Positions 1-6,303 of a stretch of DNA of 8,043 nucleotides are shown piece after piece. How positions within the stretch are numbered: the stretch's first letter is position 1; every line of letters starts with the position of its first letter. Origin of the DNA: Verrucomicrobiia bacterium (GTDB lineage: Bacteria; Verrucomicrobiota; Verrucomicrobiia; Opitutales; Opitutaceae); NCBI GenBank assembly GCA_030424825.1, contig JAUHWE010000179.1, forward strand, positions 1 to 8,043. Direction: 5' to 3'. The position numbers and the translations under genes are program-made. The notes beneath the pieces were generated by a model. It had not been told where the DNA came from. It ran no database searches and was given only the letters and a program-made list of their open reading frames with translations.

Positions 1-9
1 TGACGTCAT
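1..9 (-). CDS. Probable start of a minus-strand gene cut by the left edge
   Basis: Read on the minus strand, GGAGGA is followed by an A-rich spacer of about 8 bases and an ATG at 9-7, giving only Met-Thr-Ser before the window ends. This is the strongest ribosome-binding sequence in the window. The gene would lie in the same direction as the GntR regulator and about 300 bases downstream of it. Nothing can be said about its product. The Shine-Dalgarno match and spacing are seen; that a gene follows is inferred from three codons only. Confidence 0.35.
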
Positions 10-15
10 TTTTTT

Positions 16-33
16 TATTCCTCCATGCGGAGG
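16..33 (-). promoter_or_regulatory. Strong Shine-Dalgarno inside a small hairpin
   Basis: CCTCC (20-24) and GGAGG (29-33) pair around the four-base loop ATGC. On the minus strand the 3' arm is the GGAGGA that would serve the start codon at 9-7. If the hairpin forms in the mRNA it would hide the ribosome-binding site, so translation of the leftward gene could depend on its opening. The five-base stem is seen; a regulatory role is a guess. Confidence 0.3.
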
Positions 34-119
34 AGCTTTGGGGGTTGGCTTATGTAATTGACATACAAATACTTAATTCAAGCGCAGAAGCAAGGCCTAA
101 TCTAACAAAGTAGAGTTAG

Positions 120-269
120 AGAGTGTCTAATTTGTCTCACCCAGTTTTCCATATGCTTTCTCTATTTATTGTAGGTCGTCTCGTCAAAGACCCCGACAAG
201 TCGGTGGATGAGGCGACGTTTATCCCAATCGGCGGATCAGCGACCTGCCCTGCAGTCTCATTCAAATAA
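120..269 (+). pseudogene. Short open frame, possible C-terminal gene remnant
   Basis: A frame open from 120 ends in TAA at 267-269. From the ATG at 153 it encodes 38 residues, including KDPDKSVDEATFIPIGGSA and ending in AVSFK. The composition looks protein-like and there is an apparent natural stop, but no Shine-Dalgarno precedes the ATG and I recognise no family. It may be the last piece of a gene lost by deletion, or chance. The stem-loop at 171-217 falls inside it. Low confidence. Confidence 0.2.
171..217. repeat. GTAG-led imperfect stem-loop (REP-like)
   Basis: GTAG (171-174) is followed by an 11-base arm at 175-185 that pairs fully with 207-217 if two G-T wobbles are allowed, and a short inner stem CCGA/TCGG around 193-204. 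The layout, GTAG immediately 5' of an imperfect hairpin, resembles bacterial REP sequences recognised by RAYT (TnpA-REP) enzymes. It is much less perfect than the palindromes at 3371-3448 and 6304-6372 and lies in a possible reading frame, so it may be coincidental. Confidence 0.3.
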
Positions 270-314
270 AAAAAATCGAGATTTTGGAAACGCTCTTAAA
301 CCCAATGAGTTTAA
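268..314 (-). terminator. Weak terminator candidate behind the GntR gene
   Basis: Two bases past the stop codon of the regulator (318-316), TTAAAC and GTTTAA (plus strand 296-301 and 309-314) form a six-base hairpin. Further on, a second AT-only hairpin around CTCG runs into eight T residues (plus-strand A-run 268-275). The T-run and position fit Rho-independent termination of the minus-strand transcript, but both stems are AT-rich and weak. Confidence 0.3.
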
Positions 315-315
315 A

Positions 316-909
316 TCACTGAATATGGTTCTTAAGGAGACGAATGGCACCCTTGAGATTGTCTGCTTTTAGCGTGTTTAAGATTTCTTCGTGCTCCTTA
401 TGGCTCTCCATAAGATTCTGGTGACGCGAGTAGGGTAGAGCCATCGTTGTCATGAGTGGCAGCCAGAGAATGCGGAGATTTTCGTGACGATAGTTCTCGA
501 TAATAGTTCGATGGAAAGCGACGTCGTGCTCGATTACTTCTGACAAGTCTCCCACTTCTGCCGCTACTCGAAAGCGCCGGAGAATCTTTTCGATTTTAGT
601 AAAATCGCTTTGTGTCCAATTGGGAAATCCTTCCCGAAGCGCCAACGTTTCGAGATCGCGCCGTGTTCTCAAGCAAATGGAACGAGCCTTGGGTGAGAGT
701 AACGCGTTTATGGATGCTCCTTTATTAGGTAGCGCTTGCAGGAGTCCTTCTTTGGACAATTCCAGCATGACATCACGAATGGGCCCACGGCTCACTCCGT
801 ATTGCTCCGCTAAAGACTCTTCTTTGATTCGGGTTCCCTCGGCCCATTGGCCTGAGAGAATTTGACTACGTAGCGAGTCAGCGATTTGGCGTTTCAAGGT
901 AGCTGGCAT
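316..909 (-). CDS. GntR family transcriptional regulator, FadR/FCD subfamily
   Basis: A DNA-binding regulator with an N-terminal winged helix (residues about 2-68; the recognition helix region contains the SRGPIRDVMLELSKEGLL stretch) and a C-terminal all-helical FCD ligand-binding domain. The four residues expected to bind the metal in FCD domains are in place: D129 and H133 (HDVAFH), H173 and H195, with spacings 4, 40 and 22 close to those of characterised members. At 197 residues it is compact but complete. I chose the ATG at 909-907 because the homology begins there; the frame stays open upstream to 1023, but that would run into the divergent hydratase gene. The gene faces the hydratase/CoA-transferase operon across 84 bases, the usual arrangement for a local repressor that senses an organic acid or pathway intermediate. 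The effector is unknown. Confidence 0.9.
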   Translation of the reverse strand: MPATLKRQIADSLRSQILSGQWAEGTRIKEESLAEQYGVSRGPIRDVMLELSKEGLLQALPNKGASINALLSPKARSICLRTRRDLETLALREGFPNWTQSDFTKIEKILRRFRVAAEVGDLSEVIEHDVAFHRTIIENYRHENLRILWLPLMTTMALPYSRHQNLMESHKEHEEILNTLKADNLKGAIRLLKNHIQ

Positions 910-966
910 GATGAGCCTGAATATTCTGGATTGACCTGAATGGGTAGTTAGGAGCATGCTTTGTAA

Positions 967-978
967 ATTGTCAACAAT
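967..978. promoter_or_regulatory. Candidate operator palindrome for the divergent GntR regulator
   Basis: ATTGTCAACAAT is a 12-base palindrome with five-base arms (ATTGT/ACAAT) around CA. It lies in the gap between the regulator and the hydratase gene, 15 bases before the hydratase start. Its form matches the TTGT-two-bases-ACAA type of site bound by many FCD-type GntR proteins. On the minus strand it contains a perfect TTGACA (974-969), which could be the -35 box of the regulator's own promoter, though no good -10 follows. Binding here would repress both directions. The palindrome is seen; binding is inferred. Confidence 0.5.
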
Positions 979-980
979 CT

Positions 981-986
981 GGAAGA
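981..986 (+). promoter_or_regulatory. Ribosome-binding site deciding the hydratase start
   Basis: GGAAGA lies seven bases before the ATG at 994. It supports ATG 994 over the in-frame TTG at 988, which is only one base from this motif. Confidence 0.55.
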
Positions 987-993
987 ATTGATT

Positions 994-1779
994 ATGCGAA
1001 CGACGGTGGAACTCAATCAGCACGAGTCCTATTGGGAGATTTCTCTGATCGCTCCAGAGCGTAAGCCGCCCACCCTGGACTTTCAGGTTCTGGCAGAGTT
1101 TGATGCGGCTTTGAAAGTCGTTGAGGAGTCTATCAATAATCCCGATTCGATTTCCCCGCGCTGCTTAGTGATTGGCAGTTCTTCAGATCGGTGCTTTTGC
1201 GCCGGAGCGAATATAGCGATTTTGGATACGTTGTCGGAGGAGACTATGTCTGAATGGGTAACGGCGGGCCATGGGGTACTCAACCGCTTGGAAGATCTTC
1301 CGATTCTTGTAGTTGCCAAGGTTCGAGGCTTCGCGCTAGGAGGTGGACTGGAGTTGGCTTTGGCCTGTGATCTTGTTTTGTGCGACGAGACTGCCCAGCT
1401 AGGGCTCACGGAAGCTAATATAGGATTCGTGCCCGGCTGGGGTGGAACTTATCGGCTTCCACAAAGAGTAGGCGCCGCGCGGGCGAAGCGAATGTTTTAT
1501 ACGGCGGAGATAGTGGATGCCGATTCCGCTCTTGCGATCGGATTGATCGACGAGGTGAAGGGCGCTGCCGAAATGGAGGATTGGGTGGAAGAGTTTTCGC
1601 GTGAAGTCAGCTCGAAAAGCGCAGTCGGGATAAGCGGCTTTAAAGCAATCCTGAATGCGCAAGACCGGATTGCTCGAGACGCAAATCGGTTGCAGGAAAT
1701 AGAGTATTCTTTAGAGTGTATAAAAAACGCAGAAACCAAGAAGCGAATTAGAAATTTTTTGGACAAACGAAAATTATGA
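994..1779 (+). CDS. Enoyl-CoA hydratase/isomerase family protein
   Basis: A 261-residue crotonase-fold enzyme of the usual family length that acts in the cytoplasm on an acyl-CoA thioester, normally adding water to a 2,3-double bond. The first oxyanion-hole segment is CAGAN (about residues 69-73) and the second is GFALGGGLELALACD (about 112-126). Both glutamates used by true hydratases are present: E120 in GGGLELA and E140 in LTEANIG, followed by PGWGGT. This favours hydratase over family members that lost one glutamate. The start is ATG 994, supported by GGAAGA. The stop overlaps the start of the CoA-transferase gene (ATGA), so the two are almost certainly one operon. The divergent GntR regulator likely controls it. 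The substrate is not readable; with a CoA-transferase partner it may handle an unsaturated acid made outside beta-oxidation, as CaiD does in carnitine metabolism, but I see no specific similarity to CaiD. Confidence 0.92.
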   Translation: MRTTVELNQHESYWEISLIAPERKPPTLDFQVLAEFDAALKVVEESINNPDSISPRCLVIGSSSDRCFCAGANIAILDTLSEETMSEWVTAGHGVLNRLEDLPILVVAKVRGFALGGGLELALACDLVLCDETAQLGLTEANIGFVPGWGGTYRLPQRVGAARAKRMFYTAEIVDADSALAIGLIDEVKGAAEMEDWVEEFSREVSSKSAVGISGFKAILNAQDRIARDANRLQEIEYSLECIKNAETKKRIRNFLDKRKL

Positions 1780-2990
1780 ACGATAGCGATCAAGGGGAAG
1801 CCGCATTGGCGGGCTTAAGAATATTGGATTTCTCCCATGTCTACCAAGGTCCTGTGGGGACGCAGATGCTGGCGGACTACGGAGCTGATGTTATCAAAGT
1901 CGAACGGCCTGGGTCAGGAGACTGGAGTCGTGCTTGGGGTCCGTTCGTTAAGGGCGTTTCACTCCCCTTCGCCAACCTGAATCGAAACAAGCGTTCACTC
2001 GCGGTTAATTTGAAATCGGAATCGGGCAGGGAGTTAGTCTACCGCGTGATTGAGAAGACGGATATACTGGTCCATAATTTCAGAAAAGGAGTGATGGAAA
2101 AAAACGGACTAAGCTATGAAGCAGTCAAAGCGGTCAATCCTTCGATCATATACGCTTGGAGCAGTGGCTGGGGTGACAGCGGGCCTTATGCGGACAGCGG
2201 TCGTGGCGGGCATGACATGATGGCTCGGGCGGAAGGTGCTTGGTTTATTGATACAGGAGAGGGAAAGGCTCCGATTCCGGGAGGAATCAGTGTCGACTAC
2301 TGTGCCGGTATGAACTTGATAGCCGCTATTTTAATGGCGCTTTATCATCGTGAGAAAACGGGTAAGGGTCAACTGGTGACGACCGATTTGCTAAGCGTCG
2401 CTTTTCATGCCCATGCTTGGGAGGGCGCCTCCGAATTGAATGCGGAAAAGATTGACGCTCCGGCGACGGTGGGTGGGACGGAAGCGGCTATTCTTAATGC
2501 GTTTCTGACGGCCGATGGAGCGATCGAACTTTCTCCCGTGTTCTCTGACAACGCCCTACGCGACATTTCTACCGCCATGGGCCTGGGAGACCTTTCTCTT
2601 GATCCGCGTTTTAAAAGCGAGGCGCTTCAAATCGCAAACAGCCTAGAGTTGAATTCCATTCTGGCAGAGCGATTCAAGGAAAAGAGTACCGTACAATGGA
2701 TAGAGGAACTTGAGCCTAGAGGAGTCTTGTGTGCTCGTGTGAATAGTTTTGAGGACGCCCGTGACGATCCTCAAATCAAGGCCAACAATATGGTTCTCGA
2801 AATGAACCACGCTCAGGCAGGACCTCTCAAAATGCTGGGCGTTCCGGTGAGACTTCACGGAACCCCGATGACCTTGCGAAGCACTCCTCCAAACTTGGGT
2901 GAGCATTCACGGGAAGTTGCCGCAGAGCTTGGCTATAGCGAGGAGTCGATTACCGAGCTGATTGAATCAGGGGTCTTGCAATCCGATTGA
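1776..2990 (+). CDS. Class III (CaiB/BaiF/Frc family) CoA-transferase
   Basis: A 404-residue cytoplasmic enzyme that moves CoA from one acid to another through an aspartyl-CoA thioester. Family marks are the N-terminal GLRILDFSHVYQGPVG with MLADYGADVIKVERP (residues about 13-45), NLNRNKRSLAVNLK (67-80), and REKTGKGQ (192-199). D174 in ISVDYCAG is the likely catalytic aspartate, close to D169 of formyl-CoA transferase. The C-terminus (LGYSEESITELIESGV) is typical, so the protein is complete. It is translationally coupled to the upstream hydratase by an ATGA overlap. Length near 400 matches single-domain members and excludes the double-length DMSP lyase DddD. Its job is probably to activate the pathway's starting acid before the hydratase acts. 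The acid and CoA donor cannot be identified from the sequence. Confidence 0.93.
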   Translation: MNDSDQGEAALAGLRILDFSHVYQGPVGTQMLADYGADVIKVERPGSGDWSRAWGPFVKGVSLPFANLNRNKRSLAVNLKSESGRELVYRVIEKTDILVHNFRKGVMEKNGLSYEAVKAVNPSIIYAWSSGWGDSGPYADSGRGGHDMMARAEGAWFIDTGEGKAPIPGGISVDYCAGMNLIAAILMALYHREKTGKGQLVTTDLLSVAFHAHAWEGASELNAEKIDAPATVGGTEAAILNAFLTADGAIELSPVFSDNALRDISTAMGLGDLSLDPRFKSEALQIANSLELNSILAERFKEKSTVQWIEELEPRGVLCARVNSFEDARDDPQIKANNMVLEMNHAQAGPLKMLGVPVRLHGTPMTLRSTPPNLGEHSREVAAELGYSEESITELIESGVLQSD

Positions 2991-3289
2991 GGTCGATCAT
3001 TCAGGAAACCATTTTGATGCCGGGCCCGCCAGAAGCGTTTATCCAGGATCCTTGTGCCTCCCATCCAGACGAGATTGTGGCGGTGGTCCCTGCGGGGTCG
3101 GTGATCATGATCAATGCCCACACCTGGCATGGAGGGACGACGAATCGTTCGGGTGCACGGAGGCGGGTATTGCACGCGTATTACACCGCCCGAGAACACG
3201 AGCAGCAACAAGATCAACGAAAGTGGGCGAAGGATGAAACCCGCGAATGGCTCAGTGCCGCGCAGCGCTGGCTCCTCGATATCGATTGA
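2987..3289 (+). pseudogene. C-terminal fragment of a phytanoyl-CoA dioxygenase (PhyH) family protein
   Basis: The frame begins inside the CoA-transferase stop (TTGA) and gives up to 100 residues that match only the C-terminal third of PhyH-type Fe(II)/2-oxoglutarate oxygenases. Seen are HPDEIVAVVPAGSVIMINAH, then the distal iron ligand H48 in WHGG, N53, and an Arg cluster (58-60) where the 2-oxoglutarate-binding Arg sits, then the usual ending QRWLLDI before a natural stop. The proximal HxD iron ligands and most of the barrel are missing; family members are roughly 250-300 residues. No good start exists: TTG 2987 and ATG 3017 both lack a ribosome-binding site. The best reading is a 5'-deleted pseudogene, once the third gene of the operon. 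Codon structure remains intact, so the loss may be recent, or the peptide may still be made by coupling to the CoA-transferase. Confidence 0.8.
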
Positions 3290-3325
3290 GTGGATAGACA
3301 GTCAGCGGTTCAGATATCCTAGTCG

Positions 3326-3480
3326 TTTTCAGAGAGAGTGCCCAACAGGTAGGACCATGTGGAATTCAGGTGTAGGGGCGTCGCTTGCGGCGACCGCATC
3401 GTTAGAATTCTAGCCGCTTGAGCGGTCGCCGCAAGCGACGCACCTACAAAATTCGATTTTTTGGACTCTCTGAAAAATCG
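3326..3480. repeat. Composite inverted-repeat element around the first palindrome
   Basis: TTTTCAGAGAG at 3326-3336 recurs inverted at 3466-3476, enclosing the long palindrome at 3371-3448. The right outer copy is itself part of a perfect eight-base hairpin, CGATTTTT (3454-3461) with AAAAATCG (3473-3480). This could be the boundary of a small non-coding mobile element, or a palindrome beside an unrelated terminator-like hairpin. No target-site duplication was recognised. Confidence 0.35.
3371..3448. repeat. Long GTAG-bounded palindrome (REP/MITE-like)
   Basis: The 27-base arm at 3371-3397 matches the inverse of 3422-3448 at 26 of 27 positions, with one G/T difference at arm position 7. The 24-base loop contains the palindrome TAGAATTCTA (3403-3412). 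A second small hairpin CCGCT/AGCGG (3414-3425) overlaps the right arm and could compete with the long one. Both outer ends read TGTAGG on the appropriate strand. It lies between the PhyH remnant and the dehydratase gene. The near-perfect, GC-rich arms and GTAG ends fit REP-type elements moved by RAYT transposases; no RAYT gene is in the window. Confidence 0.75.
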
Positions 3481-3553
3481 CATTTGCTTTAGGCGTCTTA
3501 TTGGTGAGAATGCTGATTTCCACCACTCGAAATTCGGATAGTAAAAATAGAAT

Positions 3554-4801
3554 ATGCTCTCAAAAAAGCCAATGAACCGACGTCGATTTCTCACGACAGC
3601 CACGACGGCTTTAGCCGCGACGAGTCTCGGTAGTCTAGAAACGAAAGCAGCGGCTCCGACTTCGAAGAGCGGCATGAAAATCACCGGTCTTGAGATGATC
3701 CGGTCGGCTCCTCCGCGCGACGGTGGGTGGAATTGGATCTTTCTCAAGATCACAACGGACTCTGGAATCTATGGCTGGGGTGAGGCTAGCTTGCAGGAAA
3801 AGGATGCCGGCGTGATGGCTGAGATTGAGTCATTTAAGAAATTTCTGATTGGCCAGGACCCTTTCCTAATTGAGCACATATGGACCTCCTTGCACCGACG
3901 TGTGACTTGGACGGGAGGGGCGGTCACTATGAGCGCCATCAGCGCGATCGATCTAGCCTTGTGGGATATTAAAGGAAAAGCGCTGGGGGTTCCGGTTTAC
4001 GAGCTCGCGGGTGGTAAGGTGCGCGACAAAGTGAAGTTGTACGCGAATGGCTGGTTCGAGGGAGGTTCGCCAGAGGAACTGGCCGCAAAAGCGAAAGAGA
4101 CGGTCGCAAAGGGATACCAATGCTTGAAATTGTATCCATTTGGTGGGCCACAGGTGATTTCTCCCGAACGTATGCAATTGGGGGTGGATCGTGTCGCAGC
4201 CATACGGGAAGCAGTGGGACCGAATATCGAAATCGGCGTGGACATTCGAAATGCCCTAAACATTTGGGGAGCAAGACGGGTCGCCCAGAAACTGGAACCG
4301 TTCGATATCGCGTTCATGGAAGAGCCTATTCTGTATGACAATTCTACTACTCTAGTAGAACTAGCGAGGGAGGCACGCGTACCGATTGCAGTCGGCGAAC
4401 GCCTTTATACTCGTTGGGAATTTCGCGAGGTTCTGGAAAAGAATGCGGTGGATATCATTCAACCGGATATTTGCCACGCGGGAGGACTTTCGGAATTGCT
4501 GAAAATCGCGGCGATGGCTGAGGTCTATTATGTTACGGTGGCGCCGCACAATTCCAATGGCCCTATATCCACCATTGCCAGTCTGCACCTGGATATGATG
4601 ATCAATAACTGCTTCATGCAGGAGCTGATTCTCCGATTTTTCGACCGCTACAATGAAGTGTTGACCAATCCTATCAAAGTGGAGGACGGGTACGGCACAC
4701 CTCCCGAAGGTCCAGGGTGGGGCACGGATTTAAACGAGGACATCCTCGCGCAGTACCCAGCCAAGGAATACAATCCCGTCAGTTCGGGCGACGTGTTTTA
4801 A
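3554..4801 (+). CDS. Tat-exported mandelate racemase/galactonate dehydratase-like enolase-superfamily enzyme
   Basis: A 415-residue enzyme expected to remove an alpha-proton from a carboxylate, most likely dehydrating a sugar acid to a 2-keto-3-deoxy acid. Residues 8-33 form a twin-arginine signal (NRRRFL, then an Ala/Thr-rich core and TKAAA), pointing to export. The capping domain starts at MKITGLEMIR (41-50). In the barrel, K192 lies in CLKLYPFGG; metal ligands are D230 (GVD), the EEP pair E256/E257 and E282 (GERLYTRWEF); D305 (QPD) and H332 (APH) form the His-Asp dyad with the 27-residue spacing of mandelate racemase. Closest recognisable family is D-galactonate dehydratase (DgoD), but the DxH acid of DgoD is DIR here (R232), so the substrate is probably different. 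The start could also be ATG 3572, directly before the RRR motif; neither has a clear ribosome-binding site. The LarA-type gene follows in the same direction after 174 bases. Confidence 0.88.
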   Translation: MLSKKPMNRRRFLTTATTALAATSLGSLETKAAAPTSKSGMKITGLEMIRSAPPRDGGWNWIFLKITTDSGIYGWGEASLQEKDAGVMAEIESFKKFLIGQDPFLIEHIWTSLHRRVTWTGGAVTMSAISAIDLALWDIKGKALGVPVYELAGGKVRDKVKLYANGWFEGGSPEELAAKAKETVAKGYQCLKLYPFGGPQVISPERMQLGVDRVAAIREAVGPNIEIGVDIRNALNIWGARRVAQKLEPFDIAFMEEPILYDNSTTLVELAREARVPIAVGERLYTRWEFREVLEKNAVDIIQPDICHAGGLSELLKIAAMAEVYYVTVAPHNSNGPISTIASLHLDMMINNCFMQELILRFFDRYNEVLTNPIKVEDGYGTPPEGPGWGTDLNEDILAQYPAKEYNPVSSGDVF

Positions 4802-4975
4802 CGCCTAGACGAGGAATCATCCTTGGGTGAATTGGGGATTTTTAATGATTCAGTAGCGCTCACCGTCGATTCAGCGATGAGTCTCAACTTGAAAATTTAT
4901 GTAGCCTCGGATGCGAGACTGCTCTAGCGTTGTGCAGAATCAGCTGAACCAATTTGGCAACTAGCAGATATATTT

Positions 4976-6268
4976 ATGGATAAAGAACAGGTATTTTCCG
5001 CGATCGCTCCGGAAGGGGGCGCGGTCTCTGATGAACAGGTGGGCGCCTTGATCGCCGATATGTGTCCGGTGTCGGATTATGATGGCAAACGCGTTCTGCT
5101 AATTGTGCCGGACGGGACCCGTACGGCACCAGTCGGTTTGGTATTCAAGAAACTGTTCGACCAGCTCAGCGGCGCGACGAAACAGTTCGATGTCATGATC
5201 GCGCTAGGCACGCATCAACCCATGTCCGAGGCGGCGATCTGCAATCGGCTGGAGATTTCAATGGATGACCGAACGAGTCAGTATCGCGACGTCGCATTCA
5301 TCAATCATGAGTGGGACAATCCTGAGGCTCTTAAAAACATCGGCACGATTACCAAGGAGGAAATCAGCCTTCTGACTGACGGCCGATTCGCCATGGACGT
5401 GCCGGTCGAGATCAACAAGCGTCTCTACGATTACGACGAGGTAATCATTGTCGGTCCCGTTTTTCCCCACGAGGTGGTTGGGTTTTCCGGTGGCAACAAA
5501 TACCTTTTTCCCGGCGTGGGCGGACCACAGATTCTGAATTTCTTCCACTGGCTTGGCGCGGTTGTGACCAACCCAATGATCATCGGCAACAAGTGGACTC
5601 CCGTACGGAAGGTTGTGGACAAGGCAGGTGCCCTAGTGAATCTGCAAAAGAAGTGCTTCTGCATGGTGGTGCGCCCTGATAAATCGCTGGCCGGTTTGTT
5701 TGGCGGATCGCCCGAGGCGGCTTGGGACCACGCGAGCGAAGTGTCTCGTCCTACTCACATCACTATAAAAGATAAGCCGTTCCACACGGTGCTCTCCTGC
5801 GTCCCGCCGATGTATGAGGATTTGTGGACCGGGGGGAAGGGAATGTACAAGCTGGAGCCCGTCGTTGCCAATGGAGGCGAATTGATTATTTACGCGCCCC
5901 ACATTACCGAGGTCTCAGTCACCCACGGCAAAACAATGATGGAGATCGGGTATCACTGCCGGGACTACTTCTTGGAGCAATGGGATCAGTTCAAGCATTA
6001 CCCTTGGGGCGTTCTCGCTCATTCCACGCATGTACGCGGCATTGGCAAAATGGTAAAAGGTAAGGAGCAGTGTCGGATCAAGCTGACGATCGCAAGTCAG
6101 ATTCCGGAGAGCGTTTGCCATCAGATCAACGTGGGGTACCGCGATCCGGCGACGATCAATATCGAAGATTTCGCGAACCGCGAAGACGAGGGCGTGCTGC
6201 TCGTGCGCAAAGCCGGCGAAATGCTGCACCAGCTGAAAAACCCACCGGAATGGGCAGCGCGTTCGTAG
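4976..6268 (+). CDS. LarA-type nickel-dependent racemase/epimerase (DUF2088/Lar_N family)
   Basis: A 430-residue cytoplasmic homolog of lactate racemase LarA, whose family uses the nickel-pincer nucleotide (NPN) cofactor to invert the 2-hydroxy carbon of hydroxyacids by hydride transfer. Key motifs: VPDGTR (44-49), ALGTH with H80 (LarA H108), FPHEVVGFSGGNK with H165 and K175 (LarA H174 and the cofactor-linked K184, same ten-residue spacing), and H191 (LarA H200, same sixteen-residue spacing). Thus the cofactor and catalytic set is intact. No cofactor-making larB, larC or larE is in the window. LarA homologs include malate, phenyllactate and gluconate-epimerising forms, so 'lactate racemase' should not be assumed. 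Its neighbour, a sugar-acid dehydratase-like enzyme, suggests a sugar acid. ATG 4976 has no ribosome-binding motif. The codons appear more GC-rich than those of the left-hand operon. Confidence 0.9.
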   Translation: MDKEQVFSAIAPEGGAVSDEQVGALIADMCPVSDYDGKRVLLIVPDGTRTAPVGLVFKKLFDQLSGATKQFDVMIALGTHQPMSEAAICNRLEISMDDRTSQYRDVAFINHEWDNPEALKNIGTITKEEISLLTDGRFAMDVPVEINKRLYDYDEVIIVGPVFPHEVVGFSGGNKYLFPGVGGPQILNFFHWLGAVVTNPMIIGNKWTPVRKVVDKAGALVNLQKKCFCMVVRPDKSLAGLFGGSPEAAWDHASEVSRPTHITIKDKPFHTVLSCVPPMYEDLWTGGKGMYKLEPVVANGGELIIYAPHITEVSVTHGKTMMEIGYHCRDYFLEQWDQFKHYPWGVLAHSTHVRGIGKMVKGKEQCRIKLTIASQIPESVCHQINVGYRDPATINIEDFANREDEGVLLVRKAGEMLHQLKNPPEWAARS

Positions 6269-6303
6269 CCTGATTGTGTAAAGCGAGCCCTGAGTTGTTT
6301 TTA

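Larger units (their letters stand above)
10..315. other. Intergenic spacer of about 300 bases
   Basis: No convincing full gene lies here. The stretch holds the hairpin and ribosome-binding site of the leftward gene (16-33), an AT-rich part around 40-170 without a clear promoter, a short open frame with a GTAG-led stem-loop (120-269), and AT-rich hairpins with a T-run just behind the GntR stop (268-314). A perfect TTGACA at 58-63 on the plus strand has no matching -10 box. Confidence 0.6.

Noticed and set aside
58..63. Perfect TTGACA on the plus strand as a promoter -35 box
   Set aside because: At 17 bases spacing the next six bases are AGCGCA, and no TATAAT-like hexamer lies at 16-18 bases; no supported plus-strand gene follows.
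620..865. 81-residue open frame on the plus strand
   Set aside because: Lies wholly inside the GntR gene on the other strand, has low-complexity Ser/Arg content and no family likeness.
1776..2990. Naming the CoA-transferase caiB or dddD
   Set aside because: Length excludes the double-domain DddD, and no carnitine-specific partner genes (such as caiA, caiC, caiT) are present; family membership alone does not fix the substrate.
3319..3753. 144-residue minus-strand open frame
   Set aside because: Runs through the palindrome and the start of the dehydratase gene; its translation has no recognisable domain.
4815..4850. AATCAT/ATGATT inverted repeat with a T-rich stretch as terminator of the dehydratase gene
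   Set aside because: The inner part pairs poorly and leaves a large loop; the T-run lies within the would-be stem rather than after it.
4976..6268. Calling the LarA homolog lactate racemase
   Set aside because: The family covers several hydroxyacid racemases and epimerases, and the context points to sugar acids rather than lactate.
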